Below are positions 31,800 to 42,798 of a DNA stretch of 64,000 nucleotides, one piece after another; the stretch's first letter is position 1, and the number at the start of each line of letters is the position of its first letter. The position numbers and the translations under genes are program-made. Origin of the DNA: Agelas oroides (Eukaryota; Porifera; Demospongiae; Agelasida; Agelasidae); NCBI GenBank assembly GCA_949130485.1, contig OX422183.1, positions 28,460,816 to 28,524,815 of the forward strand. The letters are read 5' to 3'. Under the pieces are notes generated by a model that had not been told where the DNA came from, ran no database searches, and saw nothing but the letters and a program-made list of their open reading frames with translations.

Positions 31800-32454
31800 A
31801 GCTTTCGTGAGTGCCGGGGCACATAATACAATTTTTTTTTTTAATGCTTACAAAAACCGGTACGGCCATGCATGGCCATAACATCCGTAGTGGCTCCTAC
31901 GGCCCTGCATGTCCAATGGTACCTATCATCTGTGGTACCACGTCTGTGTTACCATTCTGTTCAGTGGGTTTGTAATGAATATTGTGAGTGTATCTGACAT
32001 AACTACTGTTATGTCCAGGAGGTTCCTGTGTTCAGGGGGTGTATCTGAGAAACTGTTATGTCCAGGATGATTATACTGTAATAGATGCTGTGTCCACAGG
32101 GTGCATACTGCAAATGCACAAACAATGCACTGTGTATCCCTGAAAGATGTAGTGTCACTAGTAGATGACTCAAGGCTACCTAGGTCGAACATATACAGAA
32201 GCCTTAGCATCAGGTTGCAAACTATGAATATATGATGTACATGGAATTTGTGTTCAGTAGCCAAGTCCAAGGGTTGCAGCCTGAGGACAAGGTAAACTAT
32301 GTATGAATTCCATACATGGCTACCATGCTCTAAGGGTGCTCCTAATGACTCTTGTATCCTTGGTGGTATTACAAAGATCTTCCCTGCCTTACCCTTGTTT
32401 CTATCTGAATAACAGGTGGGAGACAACCAGAGTAGAGGAATTGTGGGTTTTTTT
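31800..32454. repeat. Segmental duplication, copy 1
   Basis: Matches 36045-36770 over much of its length and, in part, the palindrome at 34078-34662. It contains CTACCTAGGTCGAACATATA and AAGGGTGCTCCTAA. No gene. Confidence 0.75.
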
Positions 32455-33045
32455 TCTATAGTAACAGGTCAGGAACTGAGTCTGCATGGGTAGACAATAG
32501 ATCTTGTTTCTATGGTAACAGGTGGGAAACTGCCTGAGCAAAGGATAGGAATAATGTCTATGGTAACAGGTGGGAAACTGCCTGAGTAGAGGATAGGAAT
32601 AATGCTTTTGTTTCTATGGTAACAGGTGGGAAACTGCCTGAGTAAAGGATAGGAACAATGCTTTTGTTTCTATGGTAACAGGTGGGCAACTGCCTGAGTA
32701 CAGGATTGGAATGATGCTTTTGTTTCTATGGTAACAGGTGGGAAACTGCCTGAGCAGAGGATAGGAATGATGTTCTGGTTTCTATGGTAACAGGTGGGAA
32801 ACTGTCTGAGTAATGGGTAGGAATGATGTTCTTGTTTCTATGGCAACAGGTGAGGGACTGCCTGAATACAGGCTAGGTATGATGTTCTAGTTTCTATGGT
32901 AACAGGTGGGAAACTGCCTGAGTAATGGGTAGGAATGATGTTCTTGTTTCTATGGCAACAGGTGAGGGACTGCCTGATTAGAGGATAGGAATGATGTTCT
33001 TGTTTTCATGGTAACAGGTGGGGAACTGCTTGAGTAGAGGTATAG
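32455..33045 (+). repeat. About 57-bp minisatellite
   Basis: About ten units with core TTTCTATGGTAACAGGTGGG, then AAACTGCCTGAGTAGAGGAT. More units lie at 34735-34899, 35222-35390 and 36770-36895. Confidence 0.92.
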
Positions 33046-34077
33046 CCATGTAGCTTACAAACTTGTTCTCAGCTTTGCCCTTGGACTTTGGTGATCCTAA
33101 ATTCCAAGCTACCATGCAATATCAGAGAGTTGGTAGACTCTCTATGTAGTGATGGCGCGGGTGCGCAATATATGCAATACTTAAGCAAAGGCCATATAGA
33201 TTTACCACAAATATGCCAAAAGCGTATTTAAGCGCCCAGCTTTCCTCTTTGAGTGTTTTGTGATCAGCAAGACTCATGCAGTTGCCCAAAAGCCACATGG
33301 AAGGCAGCTAAATGCAAAAGTGTGCGGTAGCGAAAGTATCATTTTTGTTATTCGTCTTCTTTGTTCAGACTGCTTTGTCAACAAACAACGATAACTCGAA
33401 AACGGTTCAAGTAATCACCATCATTTTAGCATGAAACTGATGCTTATCACAGCATGGAGCTCAACAACCACTCAGCATCTTTATGGCTTCAAATTCAACT
33501 AGGTCAATAAAAGCCATTTACAACACTGTGGCTACTGTCTGTTGCATAGGACACCATTTTCTAATTTTATACGCATGTGTACAAGTAGTCTCATTCCCAC
33601 ACCAAAGACCAATGGTCATTGGTCTGGGAGGGAGACTAGTACGCAAGCGAAATTGTGAGCACTGGCAGCAGGCAGTATGCACGGCTGGCACGGTGATTTC
33701 CCGTAGGAGTGGGCAAAGCTTATGAACACCACATAGGTAAAGCACTGCATTCAGCTGGCTACATATAGCTACAATAAAAAATCGCCTATAGCTACTCACA
33801 GCTTTCGTAAACTGTGTCTGATTCCAAGCTGTCGAACACATTTGCAGTTATATCCTCAAACTTGCTGTCAACTATCGTTTGTTTGTTCTGGGTTAATTTG
33901 CATGTTTGCATGAAAATTGCAAAATTTAAACTTGTTAAATTAATAGGATCTCAAAACCTATACGCTTGGCAAACCTACGGCCATTAAAAGTGGGCGTGTC
34001 ATTGCTTGGAAGGCGATAATGACAGTGGAGGTGGCAGGTCTGAAAGGAAGCGTGTGCTGATGCTAATAAATAAATCT
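33046..34077. other. Unassigned DNA
   Basis: No repeat family or gene model is recognised. Overlapping frames on both strands at 33483-33841 are short and have no domain. Confidence 0.45.
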
Positions 34078-34662
34078 GGTACAAGAGTCATTAGGAGCAC
34101 CCTTAGAGCATGGTAGCCTTGTATGGAATTCATACATAGTTTACCTTGTCCTCAGGCTGCAACCCTTGGACTTGGCTAATTACTGAACACAAATACCATG
34201 CATATATTCATAGTTTGCAACCAGTAAGTGTCAATACCCTGTGGCCTAGTTGATGCTAAGTCTTCTGTATATGTTCGACCTAGGTAGCCTTGAGTCATCT
34301 ACTAGTGACACTACATCTTTCAGGGATACACAGTGCATTGTTTGTGCATTTGCAGTATGCACCCTGTGGACACAGCATCTATTACAGTACAGTGTTATGT
34401 CGAGGAGGTTCATACTGTAATGGATGCTGTGTCCAATGCTGCAAATGCTACCTAGGTCGAACATATACAGAAGACTTAGCATCAACTAGGCCACAGGGTA
34501 TTGACACTTACTGGTTGCAAACTATGAATATATGCATGGTATTTGTGTTCAGTAATTAGCCAAGTCCAAGGGTTGCAGCCTGAGGACAAGGTAAACTATG
34601 TATGAATTCCATACATGGCTACCATGCTCTAAGGGTGCTCCTAATGACTCTTGTATCCTTGG
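34078..34662. repeat. 585-base palindrome (arms about 210, loop about 158)
   Basis: ACAAGAGTCATTAGGAGCAC at the left pairs with GTGCTCCTAATGACTCTTGT at the right. The arms run inward to GACCTAGGTAGC (34288) and GCTACCTAGGTC (34447). The loop 34289-34446 is non-palindromic and lies in the opposite orientation to the same loop at 36.3 kb. Confidence 0.92.
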
Positions 34663-34899
34663 TAATAACTAGGGTATTGCAAAGATCTTCCCTGCCTTAC
34701 CCTTGTTTCTATCTGAATAACAGGTGGGAGACAACCAGAGTAGAAGAATTGTATTTTTTTTTTCTATAGTAACAGGTCAGGAACTGAGTCTGCATGGGTA
34801 GACAATAGATCTTGTTTCTATGGAACTAGTAGAGGATTGGAACAATGCTTTTGTTTCTATTGTAACAAGTGGGAAACTGCCTGAGTAAAGGATAGGAAT

Positions 34900-35221
34900 C
34901 AGTGGCGTAGCTAGGCTGGGGCACACTGGGGCATGTGCCCTAGCAAATAGAGGCCATGCCCCACCAGTGCAGGTACGCAAATCGAATTATCGGCGCTGAT
35001 AGTATCGTTGTCGATCGCAAATCGTGCGCTACGCTTACCGTACGCGAGTTTGCCGTAAGTGACCTTATACTGCACTACTGTATAGCCTCAGAACCGACCT
35101 GGGTGGCTGTAAAATTCCAAAATTTTCTGGGGAGCAGCCCCAGACCCCCTAAATGCTTCTGCTCTTTGCGCAGAAGTTCATGCTGTGCCCTAGCATCGAC
35201 GGTGTCCTGGCTACGCCACTG
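34900..35221. mobile_element. hAT-type MITE with perfect 8-bp target duplication
   Basis: Ends CAGTGGCGTAGC and its near complement CTACGCCACTG. ATAGGAAT flanks both sides (34892-34899 and 35222-35229). An 8-base duplication with CAGTGGCG ends is diagnostic of hAT elements. It is inserted in a unit of the 57-bp minisatellite, whose sequence supplies the target. No transposase. Confidence 0.93.
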
Positions 35222-35474
35222 ATAGGAATAATGCTTTTGTTTCTATGGTAACAGGTGGGAAAGTGTCTGAGTAGAGGATGGGAACAATGCTTTTGTTTCT
35301 ATGGTAACAGGTGGGAAACTGTCTGATTAGAGGATGGGAACAATGCTTTTGTTTCTATAGTAACAGGTGGGAAATTGTTGGATCAATGATCATAGCCTCC
35401 ATTGGGCTATTATTTGATGTCCATACTCCCCACAGATGAACAGTTTGTCTGGGGGGGTTCTCAATTTTTGTTTT

Positions 35475-35670
35475 GTCCAGAGGGTAGTGCTCTACTACAC
35501 TACATATTCAGGGAGCAGTGCTTTACTGCACTACATGTTCAGGGAGCAGTGCTCTACTACACTACATGTTCAGGGAGCAGTGCTTTACTACACTACATGT
35601 TCAGGGAGCAGTGTTCTACTACACTACATGTTCAGGGAGTAGTGCTCTACTGCACTACATGTCCAGGGGA
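35475..35670 (+). repeat. 31-bp minisatellite, second array
   Basis: About six units of AGGGAGCAGTGCTCTACTAC plus ACTACATGTTC, followed by the same flank (TTTATACAGTAATGCAGG) as the array at 30.5 kb. The two loci share a duplicated origin. Confidence 0.9.
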
Positions 35671-36044
35671 TTTATACAGTAATGCAGGACATGTCAGGGC
35701 TGTAGGAAGCAAGAAAAAACCTGTCCGGCCAAATTCCCATAAGGGGAAAGGGATTGTGTGCTTTGCACACCATATTCTAGGGGGGTCTAGGGGCGTGCTC
35801 CCCCACTTCTCAGACGCAAATTTCATTTGAGGGAAATGCGAGTTAGACACTGAAACATACATGAAAAAACAACTCAGAATGTTCCAAACAATTAAGATCT
35901 GTGTTTGCTTTCAGACACAAGTTCATTCAAACAAGCAGTCAGTTGTATAGTGTGTGTCCAATTACAGAAACCATTGTAGATGAAATCTTCATTGTATGGT
36001 TGTTCTCGCACTTATGCATGTGAGAGTCTGGCTTCACGAGACTA

Positions 36045-36895
36045 GCTTTCATGAGTGGTGGTGCACAAGATACAATTTTTTTTAATGCTTACAAAAACCA
36101 GTACAGCCATGGCCGTAGCTACCAGCCATTATGGCTCCTTACGGCCCTGCATGTCCAATGGTGTCTGTCATCTGTGGTACCACGTCTGTGTTACCATTCT
36201 GTTCAGCAGGTTTGCACTGTAATGAATATTGTGAGTGTATCTGACATAACTACTGTCAATACCCTGTGGCTTAGTTGATGCTAAGGCTTCTGTATATGTT
36301 CGACCTAGGTAGCATTTGCAGCATTGGACACAGCATCCATTACAGTATGAACCTCCTCGACATAACACTGTACTGTAATAGATGCTGTGTCCACAGGGTG
36401 CATACTGCAAATGCACAAACAATGCACTGTGTATCCCTGAAAGATGTAGTGTCACTAGTAGATGACTCAAGGCTACCTAGGTCGAACATATACAGAAGAC
36501 TTAGCATCAACTAGGCCACAGGGTATTGACACTTACTGGTTGCAAACTATGAATATATAATGTACATGGAATTTAATTAGCCAAGTCCAAGGGTTGCAGC
36601 CTGAGGACAAGGTAAACTATGTATGAATTCCATACATGGCTACCATGCTCTAAGGGTGCTCCTAACGACTCTTGTATCCTTGGTGGTATTACAAAGATCT
36701 TCCCTGCCTTACCCTTGTTTCTATCTGAATAACAGGTGGGAGACAACCAGAGTAGAGGAATTGTGGGGTTTTTCTATAGTAACAGGTCAGGAACTGAGTC
36801 TGCATGGGTAGACAATAGATCTTGTTTCTATGGTAACAGGTGGGAAACTGCCTGAGCAAAGGATAGGAATAATGTCTATGGTAACAGGTGGGAAA
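36045..36895. repeat. Segmental duplication, copy 2, with inverted palindrome loop
   Basis: Corresponds to 31800-32560. At 36255-36535 arms GTCAATACCCTGTGG..GACCTAGGTAGC and their complement enclose a 158-base loop that is the reverse complement of the loop at 34289-34446. It ends in 57-bp minisatellite units. Confidence 0.85.
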
Positions 36896-36898
36896 CTG

Positions 36899-37110
36899 CT
36901 AGCCTCGTTCCCAGGCTCGTGCGTCTTCCCCTGGCACCCCTCTTGGGGTAACCAGAGGAGAGACTACATGGAAGACGCACTAGTCTTCCCCTGGCACCCC
37001 TCTTGGGGTAACCAGAGGAGAGACTACATGGAAAGAGGGGTGCCAAGAAAGACTATATAGTCTTCCTTGGCACCCCTCTCGGGGTAACCAGAGGACAGAC
37101 CACATGAAGG
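36899..37110 (+). repeat. Triplicated CTTCCCCTGGCACCCCTC unit
   Basis: Three partial copies of a unit of about 55-80 bases containing GGGGTAACCAGAGGAGAGAC. It is preceded by a CCTCGTTCCCAGGC MITE end at 36901. Confidence 0.8.
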
Positions 37111-37260
37111 ACAGGTCGAGAGGCACTACTGGTGGCCCTTAAGAATAATGATACTACATTAAAAGAAGTGAACATCTTTTGGAGTACATGGAAAAACCAG
37201 TTTACAAATTTGTCTTTAAGCACAGGAACTGGCCTCCCTCTATCTTGCACATGGCATTAA

Positions 37261-38281
37261 GGTGGCACGGTACCCTGTATTTTCAAGGTCAACAAACCTG
37301 GAATCCAAGTTGATAGTCTTCTTTTTCTTGTTAAAATTTTAGCGCACAGTCCGTTTTGGGAGTCTCAAACCGTTCACGGTCCGTAAAATTGGGGATTTTC
37401 CCCATTTCCTGTCGGCATTGCCATCCAATAATCAGTTTATAATTAAGTTAGTTAAGATGTGGCCTGGCGGCACCCTTCATGTGGTGCTCGGAACTTTGAA
37501 GATAAGCTTAGATCGACTTAAAAAAATAAAAAATAAAAAAAAAATAAAAAGAGAAGGAGTTTAGTAGAGTGCTATAGTGTCAGTAGCTGTGAGTAGTGCA
37601 TGATGCCTGCTTGTGAAAGCAAGCTTGTGTCTAGAAGCAGCAGAAAGGCCACAGTGGCCAAGACTGTATTTGTTGAGTAGGCCCAGGTCTCGCGGCCATA
37701 TGCCTAGTCTAGTTGGTGACCGTGGCCAGGTGCTTCGAGTGCTGGGCTGGGCTTTAACTAGAATACGCAATTTATCGTTTGTGCTACAGTCTGACAGACA
37801 AGGGAGCTGAACGGTGGCTGTGTGTGGAACAGAGCCGTGAGTTGTTTAGCGACATAAGGGGGAGAGGTGGGGCTAGTAATGCTTGCTTCCACTCGTGAAT
37901 GAGCCCCTCCCGTAGACAAGCTGTGAATTTTTCGAAATGTGCATTCATTTTGGTGCAGTCAAAGTTGTCCATTCCAAGAGTAGTGACAAACATGAGTCTA
38001 GCCTGACTTTGAGAGTAGCTTTGAACAAAAGCTGGCATAGATTGATTTGAGATACATTGGTGGTTGGGACGCTACCTACAGTGAGTGTGTAGATGCGTCC
38101 ATCGAGTGGCAATTTTGGGTTCATGAATATATTAATGAGCTACTAAAACCCTTTTTAAAATTAGGCAAAGCAAGATTGCCCTAAACCAAACCCTAACCCT
38201 GAAACTAGGAGTAACCCTGGTCCTGACTGTAACCCAAGTTTATGTTTTCGTTAACCTCCGCCGAGGGACGACCGTGCCACC
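37261..38281. mobile_element. Family T1 MITE, full-length copy B
   Basis: TTAA (37257-37260, 38282-38285) flanks GGTGGCACGG..CCGTGCCACC, 1021 bases, collinear with copy A at 27.8 kb but more diverged. The A-rich tract at 37519-37555 differs in length and sequence from those in other copies. Confidence 0.9.
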
Positions 38282-38285
38282 TTAA

Positions 38286-38775
38286 AGAGATCCTTTCATC
38301 ATCTAAGACATGCTTATTCTCTACCTCAGTGGAACACAGCTTGCACAGACTCTATTGGAGAGGCTGTGCAGCACACCTAAAATGGCCTGCTTCTACCTCC
38401 AATGGCAGGCATCCCATGCATTCTCAATGCAGCTCCAGTCTGCTGGGATAGGGCCTGTCACATATGCTTCAGCGATGGGTAAGGGTTTGATTTCTCTGTC
38501 GAGTCTGAGCCTGCCTGTCGTCTCGGAGACTCTGGGGAAGGTCCAGAGGGACCTCTTCCACTTTTGTAGTTCTAGCCATAATTATGATGTAATTATACGT
38601 AATTTGGCTGAGTTTGTGTATGTAGCTCCTCCACTTAAATTATCACCAATTAGCAACTGTAACCATAAATACATGGGAGGGGCTTATATTCGAGGATGCA
38701 ATTAGTCTCGACTATAAGCCCCCCCCCCCCCCCCCCCCCTATGAAATCAATGCCTTTCACTATCAACTATAAACT
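38286..38775. other. Upstream region of the HIRAN gene
   Basis: A plus-strand open frame at 38310-38705 has no recognised domain. TATATTCGAGGATGCAATTA and a 19-base C-tract (38720-38739) suggest MITE debris directly before the next gene. Confidence 0.4.
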
Positions 38776-39506
38776 ATGGCGACGACTTTCAGGATCGAGA
38801 GTACTGTTCGCGGACATCACGTTTACAAAGCTGCGTGGTCTCCCTACATCGGAGAAGAGCTGCCAGTTCAACGCGAGGTCAATAACATTCACGACGACTT
38901 CGCTGTAGCTGTCCTCAAGAACGGCAACACTGTCGGTCATGTACCACGGGAAATTTCCAGAGTCTGCTGGTATTTCTTGCACAAGAGTGGCAGCGAGATG
39001 ATTTGCATCGTCAATGGTGACAGAAGACGTTCTGAAGTTGATGGGAAAGGACTCGTGGTTCCGTGCGTGTAAGTTCAGAGGGAAACAAAAACACCTTGAC
39101 AGACTGATAAACCTGTTTGCTAAACTAGCAGCTTAAAACTTGGAACATCTAACCGGCTTTTCTAAAAGCCACAAAACTTACAAAAGATTCACCGACTACT
39201 ATAGTCTTACTGAACGCACTTGCAACGTATAGTAAGCACGTGTAGTTTTGATGTTCCAGAAGACGCTCACCGGGGGGGGGGGCGTTATAACGAGTCAAAC
39301 TACCCTGTGCAGGAACTTTGGCGGAAAAGAGGGGGGGGGCGTATTTTCGAAGGGGGCGTATTAGCGGGACACTACGGTAGTGTCATGCATGGTCAACAGC
39401 AGATACAGTCAACAATCAGATAATGCATGTAATTTACATTTTTAGGTACCCACAATTAAAGAGGAAACATCTAGGCAACCAATCATGTGTATGGGTCACG
39501 CTGTAG
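38776..39506 (+). CDS. Small HIRAN-domain protein
   Basis: Exon 1 is 38776-39068. The donor GTAAGT and the acceptor TTTTTAG at 39445 join it in phase to 39446-39506, giving about 117 residues. Exon 1 shows the HIRAN pattern: RGHHVYKAAWSPYIGEELP, REVNNIHDDFAVAV, GNTVGHVPREISRV and GLVVPC. HIRAN domains bind nucleic acid 3' ends in Rad5/HLTF, and stand-alone HIRAN-like proteins abound in invertebrates, often near transposons. The start ATG directly precedes the domain and has a purine context. The intron holds GC-rich repeat DNA with G-runs. The last 19 codons (YPQLKRKHLG..) have no known match, so that exon is less certain. Confidence 0.7.
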
Positions 39507-40543
39507 TCAAGATCATTTTTGGGGGGTATATAAAGCCTGCTAAAAGCTACGTAGCATGTACAAATGATTGCAGGCAGACCAGAAAACGAGGCATCAAGAC
39601 TGCAGCTGCGTGTACGAGGACGAAGATGACTACCCACTCTAGTAAAGGTTTGCCTGTGCAGCTCATGCATGATGTGCCCATTTTATTTATCCCGAACGAG
39701 TCTAACATTGTGTACACCGTGCGCAGAAGCTCTGTAATATGAAGAAACGCCAACTGAAAAAGGCAGCGGAATTGCCAGAAATTACCAACTGCCGATTCGG
39801 TGTGCAAACAAAGTGGGAGTTGATAACGTGTTCACGCAAGCATTTTACGTTCGCAAAAACGGCTCGGAGGAACGTTACCAAAAACGTTATAGCTTTAATC
39901 GTGCGACTTGAAAGTTAGCAAAAGCTTCGATTGTTGGCTCCATCCGCGTTAGTTTCGCTCCAGCTAGCGACGAGTTGATTCGATTACATCGTTGGGTAGG
40001 TAAACCTATACAGCCAGTATGTTTCGTGTAAAAACTAAACTAGAATGCACGCATGCAGAAAGCCTCGTGCGCCAAGCAAAGTCTGGCAACTGTTGTCGAT
40101 TGGGGCAGACATTAAATGATAGACTACAATAGCTACCTGATGGTTCTTGAACAGTAGCTGTTGAAAGCCCCTTCATGGAAAACTCCTGGAAAGCCAAGAG
40201 CGCAGACAGTCATTGCATTGCGTAACACGAGTGCTGAGCGATGATGTAGATCGAGCTCCCACGCTTGTTCAGTACTGTTACCTACGATCGCCTTGAAAGT
40301 CGAGCTAGATGCTCACGCAGGACTCGCTCGCTTGCTCACTAGTGCTATCGACCATTGAGATCACGAACGATGGAAATCAAGCTGGCAATCTACGTTTGCT
40401 TCTCAAAAGTCGATCGAGTCTATCAGTCGCCCGAAGCTCCGCTATAGGGTGGACAGTAAATTTTCACCCTATACCGGCAATTGCGCCAAAAGTAGGGGGG
40501 TGGCCGCTCTTTTACGAGGCTATACGTAGGCACGAGCAAATTT
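39507..40543. other. Unassigned region upstream of the copper-protein gene
   Basis: May hold an unrecognised 5' exon and promoter of the next gene. Open frames at 39485-39742 and 40309-40608 show no domain. Nothing firmer can be said. Confidence 0.4.
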
Positions 40544-42798
40544 ATGACTTGTGGGTCAAATGTTGTGTTCTCTCTTACAGAAGCTACCATTGTGCCACAT
40601 GGTGTTGAACTCCAAAGGGACGTGAACAGCTTTTTTTCCAACTTTCCAACACAATCGCACCACAAGCCCTTCAGAGAGTTCCATAAAGATAGCCAAAAGG
40701 AACTGGTTGAGTTCTTGCACATGCTTACTAAAGCTGGAGAAGGAGTAAAGCCTGCACTCAAACAGGCTGAAGATGCAATAACAATCAAAAAGTTGAACCC
40801 AGAACTAGTAAAACTAGCTTTGGGGATTTTCTTGACGCACAACGAGCATGCACAGGATTTGGGGGTAGTCGCACCCTCTCTGGAATTTCATAGGAAGTTT
40901 CTGGCTGATGTGCCCAAACGCCCACTAAGCAATCCAGTGACAACCGATTTGATGAAAGGTGTCCATGTGCTCTCTTACTTCCGTGAAGATTATGATTTTA
41001 ATGATCATCACTACCACTGGCACTTGGTGTACCCATATACTGGCTGGAATGACCAACGTATCATCGACAGACAAGGCGAGCTGTTTCTCTACATGCATTC
41101 ACAGATGATCGCTCGGTACAATGCGGAGTTGCTGAGTTGGGATCTTGACCTCACCCATAACTGGAGCTATGATGACATCCTCAACTATGGCTACACTCCT
41201 GCTCCTGGCCTCAGGGATGATTATGGTGCAAGGCCTGCCTTCCAAGGATGGTATGAGAATCATAACCCAAATCTTCCTGATAAGGAAGCACCTCCTCCAA
41301 AGAAGGATCTGATTGAGTGGAGGAATAACATCTTTCGTTCTATCGAGAGTGGCTATTTTGGCTAAATGGAGAGGCCGGAAAATTTGAGCTAACTCCAGAA
41401 AATGCTCACAACTGGGTTGGAATTGTTGTCGAAGCTGAAATTCATGCACTTCAGCAAGTTGCCCAAGGAGAGTTCATTGACCGCACACTGTATGGAGACC
41501 TATATAACCAGGGGCATGAGAAATTTGCAGAGATAGGTTACTCCAGTACTAACCCAATGGGAGTAATGACCAACAATCACGGCTCTCCACGCGACCCCTG
41601 CTTCTGGCTTTGGCACACTCACATAGATGAGTTCCGTCAAACCGTCACCAAGAAGTACACACATGATATCACTCAGTACCAGCCTCAGGCAACACTCCTG
41701 AGCTTGGAGATAAAGCCAAGAGATCCAAAGTCCACAACTCCTCCTGGAGGGCTAACCACATTCCTTGGTCCACCTCGGTTGGACATAACGAATGTAATGC
41801 CAAACTTGGACACGAGCCATACCAGTGGGAGGTAGCCATTCAAACCACTCGTATTCCCACACCCTCCAAGGACAACCCACAGGTGTTCACAGTCCGACTC
41901 TGTATTGCACCAGCTTGCATGATTGAAGACCAACGTTCTTGGATTGAGATGGATAAGTTCACACACACGCTTACGCAGGCAGAAGACACCATCACTAGGA
42001 TGGACACCGAGTCCTCCGTAGCTCGCAGGCCAGTCAAGCCAGGTGATAAGCTCCCTTCTCGATGCCTTTGTGGTTGGCCACAAAGCATGATGCTACCCAT
42101 TGGCAAACCTGAAGGTGTGCGATTTGTAGCCTTTGGCATGTTGACAGATGATGAGCTGCAGAAGGTTTGTTCATTCACTTTTATGAAGTCAAATAAAGGG
42201 TTGCACAAGGGATATCATAACAACAGACTTTATTTAGCACAAAATAGCATTCAACATTGCCTTGTATAATGGGATACAGCCTGATATTTTGCTATGTGTG
42301 TGTCTCAAGTCTCATAGTGTATTCTATCTTCAGGACCCAAACACTCATGCCGTCTCATTCTGCGGAGCAACATCCCACAAATACCCTGACCCTCGCGGTA
42401 TGGGCTACCCCTTTGACAAAACATGGGCAAGGAGGGTTGATTCAACTGATAGTGTCAGGGAAATCATAGAGAAGCTGCCTCACACAAAGCTGTACGACTT
42501 CACAATCTACCGCAACACTTGTTTGTACGAAGGTCACAAGCCTGACCCGCATCCACCCATTGGTATCACATGGAACAACACCATCAAGCACTTCTTCACC
42601 CCCATGGACATTGATCACATGAAAAACATTGTTGACCTCAGCAGCTATGAAGATGTGAAATTACATGCTAAGGAGATCTACGACGCCACTGTCAATGGTA
42701 GCATGCCTCCCTTTAATACTGAAGAGCATTGGAGCAAGGACAAGTGTGACAAATTCTACAGCTGGATGAACCAGGTTTCTCCATGCCCTGAAAATTGA
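40544..42798 (+). CDS. Hemocyanin/phenoloxidase-type copper protein, with two apparent frame breaks
   Basis: The frame from 40544 (or a 3' splice site at 40580) encodes an all-helical N domain, then the CuA site NDHHYHWHLVYP and GELFLYMHSQM (three His). After a break near 41356 come LYNQGHEKF and NNHGSPRDPCFWLWHTHID (CuB), and after a second break near 41795 the C domain: FTVRLCIAPACM, SWIEMDKFTHTL, DTESSV. Intron 42165-42333 (phase 0) leads to FCGATSHKYPDPRGMGYPFD and a C-terminal module ending at 42798. About 680 residues is normal for the family. Such proteins bind oxygen or oxidise phenols with a type-3 copper pair. No signal peptide was found, as in arthropod prophenoloxidases. Each break needs one extra base in an A/T-rich spot. 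Either it is a young pseudogene or these are assembly indels. All six copper histidines are present. Confidence 0.85.

Noticed and set aside
34956-35222. 88-codon frame
   Set aside because: Lies entirely within the hAT MITE and has no domain.
38720-38739. C-homopolymer as a possible functional site
   Set aside because: A simple homopolymer run next to MITE debris. No structure beyond that.
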